A DNA stretch of 64,000 bases from Brevundimonas sp. UBA7506 (GCF_002479495.1 NZ_DLNQ01000010.1:1-64000); one strand, 5' to 3'; positions 29,981 to 39,546 are shown, numbered from the stretch's first letter. Made by a program: numbers and translations. The notes: generated by a model from the letters alone, not told the origin.

Positions 29981-31635
29981 TAGCTTTCATGCACCCAGGA
30001 GCGGAGGATGGCGGTGGATTCCTCCGGGTGGGAGTCGACGAAGTCCGCGACCTTCTTGATCGAGGAGGCCTTCACCTGGCCCTCGATGCGGGCGATGTCG
30101 AGCCGCTGTTCCATGTCGGTCGGCCCCGCCAGCATCTGGGGCTGGCCCGGCAGGACGCCGCCGACGATCTGGGCGTCCAGCGGGGTCACGGGAACGCCGT
30201 CGGCGCCGACCAGGGCGGGCGCACCGGCGCCGCCGGTGGCCGTCTTCAGCAGGGGACGCACGACGAAGAAGATCAGCAGCAGCCCGGTCACCAGCAGGAC
30301 CAGCAGCTCGACGCCGCGCATGATGTCGTTCTTGTCGAAGTTGAACATCGACGAGCCTTCGTCCGCGCCCGGCGCCGCCGAGGGTTCGCGGTTGAAGCGG
30401 ACGTTGACCACCTCGATCTTGTCGCCCCGCGTCTCATCGATGCCCACGGCGGCGGCGACCAGGGTCTTGATCTGCTGAACTTCCTCGGCGGTGCGCGGGG
30501 CGTAGGTCGGCTCGCCCTTGCCGTCGGCGGCGGGGGTGTACTTGCCGTCCACGGCGACCGAGACCGACAGCTTCTTGACCTCGCCCGGCTCCTTCACCGT
30601 CGTCGTCGTGGTGTTGGAGATCTCGTAGTTGGTCGTCTCGGTGTTTTCCGAGTTGGTCGAGCCGATCGGCGTGGTGTTCGGGGCCTGACCGCCCGGGATG
30701 TTGTTGGTGGCGGTGACCCCGCCGTCGGCCTGACCCGTCGTGTCCTGCGACTGGGAGCCATTGGTAGAGGTCGAGCGGACGACCTGACCGTCGGGATCGA
30801 ACTTCTGTTCCTGGGTGGTCGAGCGGCTGTGGTCGATGTCGGCCGTCACCTGGACGCGGGCCGCGCCGGCGCCGACGACGCCCTCGACGATGTCCTTGAT
30901 GCGGGTCTGGAGCTGGGACTCGGTCGTGGCCTTGGCGGCCTCGGCGGTAGCGGAGGTGAAGCCGGTGTCTTCCGAGCCGGCGACCAGGGTGCGGTTGGAC
31001 TGATCCGTCACCGTGACCTTGTCCGGCTTCAGGTTCGGCACCGAGGAAGCGACGACGTTGCGGATGGCGCGGACCTGATCGGCGCTGAGGTCGCGACCGC
31101 CGACGCCCACGACCACGGCGGCGGTGGGGTCGGTGGCGGCGGCCTGGAACATCTCGCGGCGCGGCATGGTGATGTGGACGCGGGCCGAGGTGATGCCGCG
31201 CATCGACATGATGGTGCGCGACAGCTCGCCTTGCAGGGCGCGCTGCTCGTTCAGGTTCTGCTGGAACTCGGTCTGACCCAGAACCGACTGGTTGTCGAAG
31301 ATCTCGTAGCCGACGCTGCCCGATGTCACGAGCCCCTTGCCCGCCAGCATCAGGCGCGCCGTGCCGACCTCGTCACGGCTGACGAAGATGGTCGAGCCGT
31401 CGCCCTTGGAACTGTACTTGATGCCCGCCTGATCCAGGGCGGCGCCGATCTCGGAGGCTTCGCGCAGGTCAAGGTTGGAATAGAGCAGAGCGTCGGGCGC
31501 CTGGCCCACACGCAGCATGACGGCGACCAGCACCGCGGCCACGCCGGCGGCGACGCCGAGCACCGCGGCCAGACGGCCGATACCGAACTTCTGCAACGCC
31601 GCCGTGAAGCCGCCCACGCGTCCCCGCCCATCCAC
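29980..31635 (-). CDS. fliF: flagellar MS-ring protein FliF
   Basis: This is a 551-residue inner-membrane protein: one helix at about 22-42, the large periplasmic ring-building motifs ([51 protein letters not shown]), a Thr/Ser/Asn-rich loop, a second helix ([19 protein letters not shown]) and a C-terminal FliG-binding tail. It starts the class II flagellar operon fliF-fliG-fliH-fliN-flbD. A CtrA-like box lies 58 bases upstream. Confidence 0.97.
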   Translation of the reverse strand: MDGRGRVGGFTAALQKFGIGRLAAVLGVAAGVAAVLVAVMLRVGQAPDALLYSNLDLREASEIGAALDQAGIKYSSKGDGSTIFVSRDEVGTARLMLAGKGLVTSGSVGYEIFDNQSVLGQTEFQQNLNEQRALQGELSRTIMSMRGITSARVHITMPRREMFQAAATDPTAAVVVGVGGRDLSADQVRAIRNVVASSVPNLKPDKVTVTDQSNRTLVAGSEDTGFTSATAEAAKATTESQLQTRIKDIVEGVVGAGAARVQVTADIDHSRSTTQEQKFDPDGQVVRSTSTNGSQSQDTTGQADGGVTATNNIPGGQAPNTTPIGSTNSENTETTNYEISNTTTTTVKEPGEVKKLSVSVAVDGKYTPAADGKGEPTYAPRTAEEVQQIKTLVAAAVGIDETRGDKIEVVNVRFNREPSAAPGADEGSSMFNFDKNDIMRGVELLVLLVTGLLLIFFVVRPLLKTATGGAGAPALVGADGVPVTPLDAQIVGGVLPGQPQMLAGPTDMEQRLDIARIEGQVKASSIKKVADFVDSHPEESTAILRSWVHES

Positions 31636-31692
31636 TGACGGGATGAACTGATCCCGCTAGGCAGAAAGTGCCGCGTGGATGGTAAACGCCGC

Positions 31693-31708
31693 GTTAAGAT
31701 GCGTTAAA
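31693..31708 (-). promoter_or_regulatory. CtrA-like box before fliF
   Basis: On the minus strand TTTA-N7-TTAAC matches TTAA-N7-TTAAC at eight of nine positions, in the fliF upstream region. In Caulobacter CtrA activates fliF and FlbD represses it; a FlbD site was not resolved here. Confidence 0.5.
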
Positions 31709-31744
31709 GATTGAGGGAATCCGAGTGGCTCTCGCCGGACAAGC

Positions 31745-31778
31745 AGAAGGCGGCGCGCCTTTCGACGCGCCGCCTTCT
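31745..31778. terminator. long stem without T-tract between fliF and leucine dehydrogenase gene
   Basis: A perfect 13-pair stem (31745-31757 with 31766-31778), loop of eight. It lies 23 bases past the stop of the dehydrogenase gene on the minus strand. No T-run follows on either strand, so it may only weaken transcription. Confidence 0.55.
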
Positions 31779-31800
31779 CTGAGTTTCAGCCGATGAAGGC

Positions 31801-32898
31801 TTAGGCCGCCTTCAGCAGCTCGGCCTTCTGATCCGCCGCCGCATGGATGCGGGCTTCGGCGATCGCGTCAGCGATCAGGTGGGTCGGCTTGTTCTCGACG
31901 ACCGAACGCTCGAGGATTTCCTCGAAGGTCTCCATCAGGCGCGACAGCTTGCCCTCGACCCACGAGGCGTCATAGGCGCCGCCCGACTGGCGAGCGTTCA
32001 TTTCCGAGGCGACGTTGATGATGCCGCCGCCGTTGACGACGTAGTCCGGCGCATACAGCACGCCGCGACGGAACAGTTCGTCGCCGATGTCGGCGGTGGC
32101 CAACTGGTTGTTGGCCGCGCCGCAGACGGCCTTGACCTTGAGGCGGTCCAGGGTCTGCAGGTTCAGCGTCGCGCCGAGGGCGCAGGGCGCATAGATGTCG
32201 GCGGCGACGTCATAGATGGCGTCCGGGGCGACGATTTCAGCGCCGGTCGCGGCGGCGACGGCTTCCAGATTGGCCTGGTTGACGTCGGTGATGATCAGCT
32301 TGGCGCCGGCCTTGTGCAGCTTCTCGGCCAGATAGGCGCCGACGTGGCCCACGCCCTGGATGGCGACGGTCAGGCCGGTCATGTCGTCCTGCTTGAACAG
32401 GCGGCGAGCCACGACCAGGTTCGAGCGGAAGACGCCCTCGGCGGTGACGGGGCTGGGGTCGCCCGAGGCTTCCGGGCCGTCCTTCAGGCCCAGGACATAT
32501 TCGGTGACCTTGCGGGCTTCGGCGATGTCCTCGACCGAGGTGCCGACGTCTTCGGCGGCGTAGTAGTTGCCGCCCAGGCCGTTCAGGGCGCGACCGAAGG
32601 CGCGGAACAGCTCCGGCGATTTCTGGGTGCGGCTGTCGCCGATGATGACCGACTTGCCGCCGCCCATTTCCAGATCGGCCACGGCGTTCTTGTAGCTCAT
32701 ACCCTTGGACAGACGCAGGACGTCCTCGAGCGCCTCGGCGGCGGTGGCGTAGTTCCACATGCGGGTGCCGCCGACGGCCGGACCGCGGGCGGTGGAGTGA
32801 ACCGCGACGATGGCCTTCAGGCCGGTTTTCTCGTCATGGAAGGCGTGGACGCCTTCATGGTTCGCGAAAGAAGGGGAATCAAACAGCGTCTTGCCCAT
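31801..32898 (-). CDS. Leu/Phe/Val (Glu-Leu-Phe-Val family) dehydrogenase
   Basis: This is a 365-residue NAD-dependent amino acid dehydrogenase. The catalytic lysine region is VADLEMGGGKSVIIGD, and the Rossmann glycine motif is IQGVGHVGAYLAE. Such enzymes deaminate branched-chain or aromatic amino acids to keto acids. The length and the N-terminal FHDEKTGLKAIVAVHSTARGP suit leucine dehydrogenase, but substrate preference is not certain. It is monocistronic on the same strand as fliF, separated by the long hairpin. Confidence 0.92.
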   Translation of the reverse strand: MGKTLFDSPSFANHEGVHAFHDEKTGLKAIVAVHSTARGPAVGGTRMWNYATAAEALEDVLRLSKGMSYKNAVADLEMGGGKSVIIGDSRTQKSPELFRAFGRALNGLGGNYYAAEDVGTSVEDIAEARKVTEYVLGLKDGPEASGDPSPVTAEGVFRSNLVVARRLFKQDDMTGLTVAIQGVGHVGAYLAEKLHKAGAKLIITDVNQANLEAVAAATGAEIVAPDAIYDVAADIYAPCALGATLNLQTLDRLKVKAVCGAANNQLATADIGDELFRRGVLYAPDYVVNGGGIINVASEMNARQSGGAYDASWVEGKLSRLMETFEEILERSVVENKPTHLIADAIAEARIHAAADQKAELLKAA

Positions 32899-32994
32899 GA
32901 CAGGCCTTTCCTGGGGTATTTTTTATGCGCGTGGAGATACGCCGCGCCCGCCTACAGGGCAAGCGTGTCGGTTTCGCGTCAGGAAAAGGCGCGT

Positions 32995-34038
32995 TCAGCG
33001 CGCTTTCGGGTCAGCCCGCAGGGCCGGAAGCACCGGTCCGGCGCCGGACGGCAAGGGGGCGGCGGCGTCGCGCAACCAAGCCTCGACATCGCGATAGACG
33101 ACCTCGCCCTGAAGGTCGCGGTTCAGGATGTGCCAGCCGTTCGGGTAATAGGCCGTACGCAAATCGGGCCGGTCGCCCGCCCGTTCCAGCGCCAGTCGCA
33201 TCGGCCCCTTGCGCACGATCTGGTCGTGGGCGCCGTAGAGCAGCAGGGTCGGCTTCTGGACCGCGCCGAGGCGCAGCGACGCCGCCTCCATCAAATCGAC
33301 CAGACCATGCATGGAATCGAAGCGGGTCGAGATGATGCTTTGCGGATCGCGGCCGTTGCGGATCAGTTCCAGGGTATTGTCGGAGGCGCGAATGTTGCGA
33401 ACGGCGAAGGCCGGCGGTTCGACCGCCTTGTCGCCCATCAGGCGGGCGGCGGCCCAGAGCCCCGCGCGGTTGAACGGACTCTGGCTGGACCAGCCCCAGA
33501 CCCCGGGGGCCAGCAGGATCACCCGGTCGGCATCGGGCGGGGCCTCGCCTCCGAAGGCGGCGATGGTCGAGGAGCCGCCCATGCTCTCACCCGCCACCAC
33601 GATCAGGGCGTTGGGCCGTTCGGCGCGCACCAGAGACACGATGGTGCGCAGGTCGGCGCTGGTCAGGCTTTCGGGTGCGAACTCGCCGCGATGGGGCGAC
33701 AGGCCGAAGCCGCGCTGATCATAGGCCCAGGTCTCGATGCCGCGTGTCGCCCACCACGGCCCGGCCAGCCGGAATGAGGCGTAGTGGTCGTTGAAGCCGT
33801 GCAGGGCGACGATGACGGCCCAGGGTTCCTGCCCCTCAGGGCTCCAGCGCAGATAAGGCAGTCGCGCGCCGTCCTGAACGACGAAGGCGCCGCGATCCAG
33901 CGTACCGGCCTCTATGCGCGGCCCAGTGAAACCAAGCGGCGGGGTCTGTGGGCCTTGCAGATGCGGCGTGGCGCAGGCGGACAGGACGAGCGAAAGGGCG
34001 AAAAGGCCCCCAGTCAGTCCGCTTCGTCCGATGCTCAC
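32995..34038 (-). CDS. alpha/beta hydrolase lipoprotein (monoglyceride lipase-like)
   Basis: This is a 347-residue protein with a lipoprotein signal (SGLTGGLFALSLVLSAC). The Ser hydrolase elbow is VAGESMGGSS, the acid is in LLLYGAHDQIV and the His in YYPNGWHIL. It resembles lysophospholipases or monoacylglycerol lipases anchored to the envelope. The frame extends much further upstream, but a GTG at 34038 has GGAG eight bases before it, starts the signal peptide and overlaps the stop of the glycosylase gene (GTGA). The two are therefore translationally coupled. Confidence 0.88.
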   Translation of the reverse strand: MSIGRSGLTGGLFALSLVLSACATPHLQGPQTPPLGFTGPRIEAGTLDRGAFVVQDGARLPYLRWSPEGQEPWAVIVALHGFNDHYASFRLAGPWWATRGIETWAYDQRGFGLSPHRGEFAPESLTSADLRTIVSLVRAERPNALIVVAGESMGGSSTIAAFGGEAPPDADRVILLAPGVWGWSSQSPFNRAGLWAAARLMGDKAVEPPAFAVRNIRASDNTLELIRNGRDPQSIISTRFDSMHGLVDLMEAASLRLGAVQKPTLLLYGAHDQIVRKGPMRLALERAGDRPDLRTAYYPNGWHILNRDLQGEVVYRDVEAWLRDAAAPLPSGAGPVLPALRADPKAR

Positions 34039-34640
34039 GCCAGAATCTCCGCTGTCCTCTGGCGAAGGTAGGGCAGAACCTCGGCCTCGAACCAAGGGTT
34101 TTTCCGCAGCCAGGCCGTATTGCGCCACGACGGGTGCGGCAAGGGCAGGATGGCGGGGGCGTAGTCGCGCCACGCGCGGACGGTTTCGGTCATGTTGGAT
34201 CGGGCCCGGTCGTCCAAGGCCCAGGTCTGGGCGTAGCCGCCGACCAGCAGGGTCAGCTCGACCTTCGGCAGTTCGGCCAGCAGGCGGGTCCGCCACAACT
34301 CGGCGCAGCGGCGCGGCGGGGGATAGTCGCCGCCTTTCGGGTCGGTGCCGGGGAAACAGAAGGCCTGGGCCGCCACGCCCAGACGCGGGTCGCCGAAGAA
34401 GGTCGCCTCGTCCACGCCCAGCCAGTCGCGCAGACGAACGCCGGACGGATCGGTGAAGGGCAGACCGCTCTCATGCACCCGCCGTCCCGGCGCCTGGCCG
34501 CAGATCAGCAGGCGCGTTTCGGGCGTGACCATGACCACCGGGCGCGGCGTGTGAGGCAACTGCCCCAGACACGCCCGGCAGGCGCGGATCTCGGCCAGGA
34601 CGTCGTCCAGGCCAGTCTCCGGTTCAGTCGAAATCGTCAT
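34035..34640 (-). CDS. uracil-DNA glycosylase superfamily protein
   Basis: This is a 201-residue protein of the COG1573-like group. The active-site loop is LICGQAPGRRVHESG and the DNA-intercalation motif is LPHPSWRN. It would remove uracil or related lesions from DNA. The four cysteines of iron-sulfur family 4 enzymes are not obvious beyond EIRACRACLG at the N-terminus and RRCAELW, so the class is not fixed. Its 5' end overlaps the DUF3253 gene by 17 bases and its 3' end overlaps the hydrolase start. Confidence 0.82.
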   Translation of the reverse strand: MTISTEPETGLDDVLAEIRACRACLGQLPHTPRPVVMVTPETRLLICGQAPGRRVHESGLPFTDPSGVRLRDWLGVDEATFFGDPRLGVAAQAFCFPGTDPKGGDYPPPRRCAELWRTRLLAELPKVELTLLVGGYAQTWALDDRARSNMTETVRAWRDYAPAILPLPHPSWRNTAWLRKNPWFEAEVLPYLRQRTAEILA

Positions 34641-34944
34641 CCGAGGCTTCGACCGGCGGCAGGGCCGCCAGAGCAGCGGCCGTCTCGGCCTCGGTCGGCA
34701 GGCGCAGACGGATCACGCCCTTGAAGGCGTTCGGATCGACCGCCTTGCCCTTCTTGGTGATGGTCAGCTTGCCCTGACGCATCAGGCCCAGGGCCGTGGC
34801 GCGGACCTTGGGCAGCATGCGCTGCCACTGCTCGGGCTGCAGCTCCTTGGCCACGTCCGAGGGTTCAATGCTCTTGCCGCCGACGTTCTTGGGGTCGGCC
34901 TTGGCCAGTTTTTCGAAAATGGCCGCTTCGATTGGATCGCTCAT
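34624..34944 (-). CDS. DUF3253 domain protein
   Basis: This is a 106-residue winged-helix-like protein (MSDPIEAAIFEKLAKADPKN, then EQWQRMLPKVRATALGLMRQGKLTITKKGKAVDP), a match to the small DUF3253 family of unknown function. The frame is open to a GTG at 34962; the ATG at 34944 is the usual family start. It overlaps the glycosylase gene downstream, hinting at a shared role, perhaps in DNA or RNA binding. Confidence 0.85.
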   Translation of the reverse strand: MSDPIEAAIFEKLAKADPKNVGGKSIEPSDVAKELQPEQWQRMLPKVRATALGLMRQGKLTITKKGKAVDPNAFKGVIRLRLPTEAETAAALAALPPVEASDDDFD

Positions 34945-34991
34945 CGGGTCTATATGCTGCACCGCAAGATCGGAAAGAAGGCGTAATCGGC

Positions 34992-35426
34992 ATGGTCGCG
35001 AAAATCACCATCACGGAAGGCGAGTTCGCCGGCTGGCAGACCTATGACCTGCACGACACTTTCGACGTGGTGGTCGGCCCCTTCTACGGCAAGCTGGACC
35101 CCGACGGTCATATGCGCTGCGCCTTCCGCGCCGAACAGAAGCACATGAACGCCGGCGGCCGGATGCACGGCGGCTGCCTGATGACCTTCGCCGACATCGC
35201 CATGTTCCAGATCGCCTATCAGGAGATGGAAGGCGCCTCGGGCGTGACGGTGCAACTGGATTCCACCTTCATCGACGGCGCCTATGTGGGCGAACTGATC
35301 GAGGCGACCGGTCAGGTCACCAAGGCGGGCAAGAGTCTGATCTTCGTGCGCGGCCAGATCAATACGGGCGAGCGGCTGCTGATGACCTTCTCGGGCGTGA
35401 TCCGGAAGTTCACGCCTCGGGCCTGA
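34992..35426 (+). CDS. PaaI-type hotdog thioesterase
   Basis: This is a 144-residue hotdog-fold protein. NAGGRMHGGCLMTFADIAMF is the signature with the HGG loop and catalytic Asp, followed by TVQLDSTFIDGAYVGELIEATGQV. It hydrolyses acyl-CoA thioesters of unknown chain length. The ATG at 34992 is selected over a longer frame (34932) that reaches into the divergent gene. It ends one base before the convergent lipoprotein gene. Confidence 0.92.
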   Translation: MVAKITITEGEFAGWQTYDLHDTFDVVVGPFYGKLDPDGHMRCAFRAEQKHMNAGGRMHGGCLMTFADIAMFQIAYQEMEGASGVTVQLDSTFIDGAYVGELIEATGQVTKAGKSLIFVRGQINTGERLLMTFSGVIRKFTPRA

Positions 35427-35427
35427 C

Positions 35428-35700
35428 CTATCTGGTAGCGGCGTAAACGACGCGGCAATCGCCATCGACCGTGGTGTAACGACTGTTCGCGGCGTCCACG
35501 AAAGCCACGCGGCCCCCGTCGCTGTATTCGACCTTGCCGGTCGAACGGCCCTTGAAGATTTCGACGCCATAACTCCAGCAGGTGATGTCCGCCGGGCGGT
35601 CGCTGAAGGTCGCATCATTGCGCGCGCGTCGGCTTTCCGTACAGGCGGCGGCGGATACGGCGAGACCGAGGACGAGGGCGATCGTAACTGCTCTGTTCAT
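35428..35700 (-). CDS. small lipoprotein, unknown function
   Basis: This is a 90-residue protein whose signal sequence ends in AVSAAAC, a plausible lipobox. The mature part (TESRRARNDATFSDRPADIT) has two more cysteines (ITCWSYG and GDCRVVY) that could form a disulfide. I recognise no family; the layout resembles small entry-exclusion or periplasmic DUF lipoproteins. Confidence 0.7.
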   Translation of the reverse strand: MNRAVTIALVLGLAVSAAACTESRRARNDATFSDRPADITCWSYGVEIFKGRSTGKVEYSDGGRVAFVDAANSRYTTVDGDCRVVYAATR

Positions 35701-35740
35701 GCCGCACAGCTTGGCATGACGAACAGGGGTCGAAAAGCCT

Positions 35741-36358
35741 TTAGACGCCCGCTTTCGCCGCCGGGCGGGCGCGGCAAGCCTCCAGCCAGCGGGCCAGATG
35801 GGTGAACTCTTCGGGCGGGCGGTATTTGACCAGGCGGGCGAAATCCAGCCCCACGGCGGCGACGATGTCGGCGATGGTGAAACGGTCGGCGGCGATGAAT
35901 TCGTGCTCGGCCAGTTGGCGATCCAGCAAACGCATGAACTTCTCGGCGCCGAGGCGACTGTATTCCGCCACCTGGGGCTGGGGCGCTTCGAGCGCGGCGA
36001 GCGCCGGGTGGCTGAAGCGCACGTTCAGCATCATGGGGTTGGCCAGATACATTTCGCACCGGCGCGTCCACATCTCGATGATCGCCTGTTCCCTGGGGTC
36101 GCGCCCGAACAGGTTGGGCTCTGGATAAAGGGCCTCCAGATAGCGGCAGATGGCAATGGATTCAGAGATGCAGGTCCCGTCGTCCAGTTCCAGCGCCGGG
36201 ACATGCGGCACGCCGACCTTGGCGCGATAGGCAGCAGTGCGGTGCTCGCCCGCCAGCAGGTCGATCTCGACCCCTTCGACGTCGGATACGCCCTTTTCCG
36301 CCATGACCCAGCGGACCCGGCGCGGATTGGGGGCACGGCGGCTTTCGTAAAGCTTCAT
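35741..36358 (-). CDS. glutathione S-transferase family protein
   Basis: This is a 205-residue protein with an N-terminal thioredoxin-fold domain (KLYESRRAPNPRRVRWV, then VPALELDDGTCISESIAICRYLE, the cis-Pro and Ser-Glu glutathione site) and an all-helical C-terminal domain with the N-capping motif FTIADIVAAVGLDF. It may conjugate or reduce with glutathione; the substrate is unknown. Confidence 0.92.
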   Translation of the reverse strand: MKLYESRRAPNPRRVRWVMAEKGVSDVEGVEIDLLAGEHRTAAYRAKVGVPHVPALELDDGTCISESIAICRYLEALYPEPNLFGRDPREQAIIEMWTRRCEMYLANPMMLNVRFSHPALAALEAPQPQVAEYSRLGAEKFMRLLDRQLAEHEFIAADRFTIADIVAAVGLDFARLVKYRPPEEFTHLARWLEACRARPAAKAGV

Positions 36359-36388
36359 GAAACGCCCCTCGGGTGATCGTCAGAAAGG

Positions 36389-37663
36389 CTACTGTCCGAA
36401 GACGGAGGCGGGCAAGGCCCCGACGATGCAGGCGGTCATCAGGGTGGCCAGGAAGCCCGCCAGCAGGGCCTTCCACACCAGACCCAGAACTTCTTCGCGG
36501 CGCTCGGGCATCAGCACCGACAGTCCGGTGACGGTGATGCCCACCGAACCGATGTTGGCGAAGCCGCACAGGGCGTAGGTCATCAGCATCCGGGTGCGCT
36601 CGCTCATCTCGCCGTCGGGCACCGCGCCCAGTTTGATGAAGGCGACGAACTCGGTCAGGGTCAGCTTGACGCCCAGCAGCCAGCCGGCGGTGTGGGCGTC
36701 CGCCCATTCCACCCCGGTCAGCCAGGCGACGGGGGCGAAGACCACGCCTAGGATGCGCTCGACGCTCAACGGTTCCCCGCCGATCCAGAAGGCGCCCAGC
36801 ATGACGTTGGCCAGGGCCACCAGGGCCACGAAAACGATCAGCACGGCCGAGATGTTCAGCACCACCATCAGGCCGTCCGACGTGCCCTTGACGATGGCGT
36901 CGATGGAGCTGTCGTACTTCAGCGCCGAGTTGTAGTCGGCGACCGCCCCGCCCTCGCCCGGCTTCTCGGGGATCATGACGCGGGCCAGAAGGACGCCCGC
37001 CGGGGCCGAAACTATGGAGGCGACCAGGACGTGGCCCGCCGCATTGGTCAGCACCGGCGACAGAATGGTGGCGTAGGCCACCATGGTCGAGCCGGCGACG
37101 GTGGCCAGACCCACCACCATCATCAGGAACAGTTCCGAGCGGGTCAGCTTGTCCAGATAGGCGCGGATGACGATGGGGCTCTCGATCATGCCGAGGAAGA
37201 CGTTCGCCGCGACCGCCAGGGCCGAGGCGCCGCCCAGACCCATGGTGCGCTGGAACAGGAAGCCGAAGCCTAGGGTGATCCACTTCAGGATCTTCCAGTG
37301 CCACAGCAGGGCCGACAGGGCCGAGATCACCAGAATCAGCGGCAGAACCTTGAAGGCGAAGGTGAACAGGGCGCCTTCATTGGCCACGGCGTAGGGCTGA
37401 TCCCCGCCCGCCAGATAGCCGAAGACGAACTTGGTCCCCTCCTCGGTCGCCAGCTCCAGTCCCTTCACGGCGTTGTTGATGCCGTCCAGCACCACCTGCG
37501 AGCCGGGAATGGCGAAGGTCGCCAGGATCAGGGCCGCCTGCACCAGCACCGCCCCGATGGCCAGACGCCACGGGAAGAGCTTGCGGTTCTCGGACAGGGC
37601 CCAGCAGACGGCGATGATGACGATCAGGCCGAACAGGCTCTGCAGGTTCAGAAGGCTGAACAT
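36389..37663 (-). CDS. NupC/concentrative nucleoside transporter
   Basis: This is a 424-residue inner-membrane protein of the CNT family, with about ten helices and the family motifs GGASALAVAANVFLGMIESP (nucleoside and cation site), TRSELFLMMVVGLATVAGST and CGFANIGSVGI. It imports nucleosides with protons or sodium ions. The frame extends to 37969 but the added sequence is Arg-rich and not membrane-like; the ATG at 37663 starts at the first helix. Confidence 0.93.
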   Translation of the reverse strand: MFSLLNLQSLFGLIVIIAVCWALSENRKLFPWRLAIGAVLVQAALILATFAIPGSQVVLDGINNAVKGLELATEEGTKFVFGYLAGGDQPYAVANEGALFTFAFKVLPLILVISALSALLWHWKILKWITLGFGFLFQRTMGLGGASALAVAANVFLGMIESPIVIRAYLDKLTRSELFLMMVVGLATVAGSTMVAYATILSPVLTNAAGHVLVASIVSAPAGVLLARVMIPEKPGEGGAVADYNSALKYDSSIDAIVKGTSDGLMVVLNISAVLIVFVALVALANVMLGAFWIGGEPLSVERILGVVFAPVAWLTGVEWADAHTAGWLLGVKLTLTEFVAFIKLGAVPDGEMSERTRMLMTYALCGFANIGSVGITVTGLSVLMPERREEVLGLVWKALLAGFLATLMTACIVGALPASVFGQ

Positions 37664-37804
37664 GGAAAAGGCGGCTCCGCGACCGGCCGACGGCCAGCAG
37701 CCGCCCTTGAAATCTGCTTGAACGCTACCGCGCGCCCTCTGGTCAAGAGCGCATGCGGCGTCCTGCCGCGCCCGGCCTCGGCTCCCGCGCTGAAGGCGTG
37801 CAAG

Positions 37805-37831
37805 AAAAAGGCGGAGGGTGAGCCCTCCGCC
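37805..37831 (-). terminator. ilvE terminator
   Basis: A nine-pair perfect stem (37810-37818 with 37823-37831) is followed on the minus strand by five T residues. It lies just past the aminotransferase stop. Confidence 0.85.
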
Positions 37832-37839
37832 TGTTCCGA

Positions 37840-38718
37840 TCAGAGCTGGCCGCGGACCAGCTTGCCGTAGTCGTCCATCAAGGTCAGCGACAGTTCGCCC
37901 GGCGTGAAGCGATAGTCGCCGATTTCGCTGACCGGGGTGACCTCGGCGGCCGAGCCGGTGAGGAAGCATTCCGAGAAGCTCGACAGCTCTTCCGGCAGGA
38001 TGTCGCGGATCACCACCTCGATGCCCTTGGCCTGGGCCATCTCGATCACGGTCTGGCGGGTGATGCCGTCCAGGATGTGGTCCACGCGCGGGGTGTGCAG
38101 GGCGCCGTTCTGGACGAAGAAGACGTTGGCGCCGGTGGCTTCGGCGACATAGCCGCGCCAGTCCAGCATCATGGCGTCGGCGAAGCCGCGCTTCTCAGCC
38201 GCCGTCTTGGACATGGTGCAGATCATGTAGAGGCCGCCGGCCTTGGCCGTCGAGGGGGCGGTGGCCGGGTCGGGGCGGCGCCACTTGGCCCACTCCAGAC
38301 GGATGCCCTTCTTCTTGACCTCGGGGTCGAAATAGCTGGGCCATTCCCAGGCCGCGATAGCCAGGTGGACCTTGCTGTTCAGCGAGGAGACGCTCAGCTG
38401 CTCGGCGCCCAGATAGGCCACCGGACGAATGTAGCAGTCGGTCAGACCGTTCTTTTCACAGGTTTCCTTGCAGGCGGCGTCGATCTCGGCCACGCTGTAT
38501 GGAATGTCGAAGTCCAGCAGCTCGGCCGAGCGCTTCAGCCGTTGGCTGTGCGCCGTCAGCTTGAAGATTTCGCCGCCATACATACGCTCACCCTCGAACA
38601 CCGACGAGCCGTAGTGAAGGCCATGGGTCAGAACGTGCGTTTTCGCGTCCCTCCAGGGCACGAACGCGCCGTCAAACCAGATCCAGCCGTCACGATCGTC
38701 GAAAGGAACGAAGGCCAT
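37840..38718 (-). CDS. ilvE: branched-chain amino acid aminotransferase
   Basis: This is a 292-residue fold-type IV PLP enzyme. The N-terminus (FDDRDGWIWFDGAFVPWRDAKTH), the catalytic Lys area (MMLDWRGYVAEATGANVFFV) and the phosphate-binding ending (FLTGSAAEVTPV) match IlvE. It interconverts Leu/Ile/Val and their 2-oxo acids. A D-amino acid or lyase homologue is less likely. It is a single gene with its own terminator, divergent from the petR-like regulator. Confidence 0.94.
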   Translation of the reverse strand: MAFVPFDDRDGWIWFDGAFVPWRDAKTHVLTHGLHYGSSVFEGERMYGGEIFKLTAHSQRLKRSAELLDFDIPYSVAEIDAACKETCEKNGLTDCYIRPVAYLGAEQLSVSSLNSKVHLAIAAWEWPSYFDPEVKKKGIRLEWAKWRRPDPATAPSTAKAGGLYMICTMSKTAAEKRGFADAMMLDWRGYVAEATGANVFFVQNGALHTPRVDHILDGITRQTVIEMAQAKGIEVVIRDILPEELSSFSECFLTGSAAEVTPVSEIGDYRFTPGELSLTLMDDYGKLVRGQL

Positions 38719-38807
38719 TGAATAACGTCTCCTCGGGATGTGGTCCGGTTACACTCTTCTCTCCCGCCGCCGTCAACGCCTTTGCGTTCGGCAGGATCGC
38801 CTAAGAC

Positions 38808-39539
38808 ATGACTGATACGCGCTCGAACGGCCGCTCCGGCCCCATCGCTGCTCCCGGCGCCGGCCGCCATCTGCTGGTCGTCGACGACGACGACAGAATC
38901 CGCGAGCTGCTCAAAGAGTTCCTGACGCGCGAGGGCTATCGCGTCACGGGCGCCGCCCACGCGGGCGCGGCGCGGCGTCTGGTCGAGCTGATCGAGTTCG
39001 ACCTGATCGTGCTGGACGTCATGATGCCGGGCGAAAGCGGTTTTGACCTGACCAGCTGGATCCGTAGCCAGGCCTCGCTGTCCAAGACCCCCGTCCTGCT
39101 GCTGACCGCCAAGGGCGACCCCAACGACCGCATCGAGGGCCTGTCGCGCGGGGCCGACGACTATATGTCCAAGCCCTTTGATCCGCGCGAACTGGCGCTG
39201 CGGGTCGAGGCCATCCTGCGCCGCACCGGCGGCAAGCCGATGACCCCCCGCGAGATCCACATGGGACCGGCGGTCTTCGACATGGAGCGGCTGGAGCTGA
39301 CCCGCGACGGCGAACTGCAACGCCTGACCGAGGCCGAGGCGCAACTGCTGAAGACCCTGGCCATCCACGCGCATTCGCCGGTCGAGCGGATGAACCTGTC
39401 GCCCGACACCGCCGACATCACCGGCCGCGCCGTCGACGTCCAGGTGACGCGCCTGCGCCGCAAGCTGGAAGCCGATCCCAAGAACCCGCGCTATCTGCAG
39501 ACCGTGCGCGGCGTCGGCTACATGCTGGCGCCGGACTGA
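38808..39539 (+). CDS. OmpR-type response regulator (PetR-like)
   Basis: This is a 243-residue protein: receiver with VVDDDDRIRELL, acceptor Asp in LIVLDVMMPGESG, Thr in LLTAKGD and Lys in MSKPFDPRE; then an OmpR winged-helix domain with the recognition stretch DVQVTRLRRKLEADP. It resembles the PetR/PetP pair of alphaproteobacteria. It is followed by its kinase after seven bases, so they form an operon. Confidence 0.92.
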   Translation: MTDTRSNGRSGPIAAPGAGRHLLVVDDDDRIRELLKEFLTREGYRVTGAAHAGAARRLVELIEFDLIVLDVMMPGESGFDLTSWIRSQASLSKTPVLLLTAKGDPNDRIEGLSRGADDYMSKPFDPRELALRVEAILRRTGGKPMTPREIHMGPAVFDMERLELTRDGELQRLTEAEAQLLKTLAIHAHSPVERMNLSPDTADITGRAVDVQVTRLRRKLEADPKNPRYLQTVRGVGYMLAPD

Positions 39540-39546
39540 TCGCGTC

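Noticed and set aside
33100..33800. Mobile element or phage remnant
   Set aside because: No transposase, integrase or terminal inverted repeat was seen anywhere in the window.
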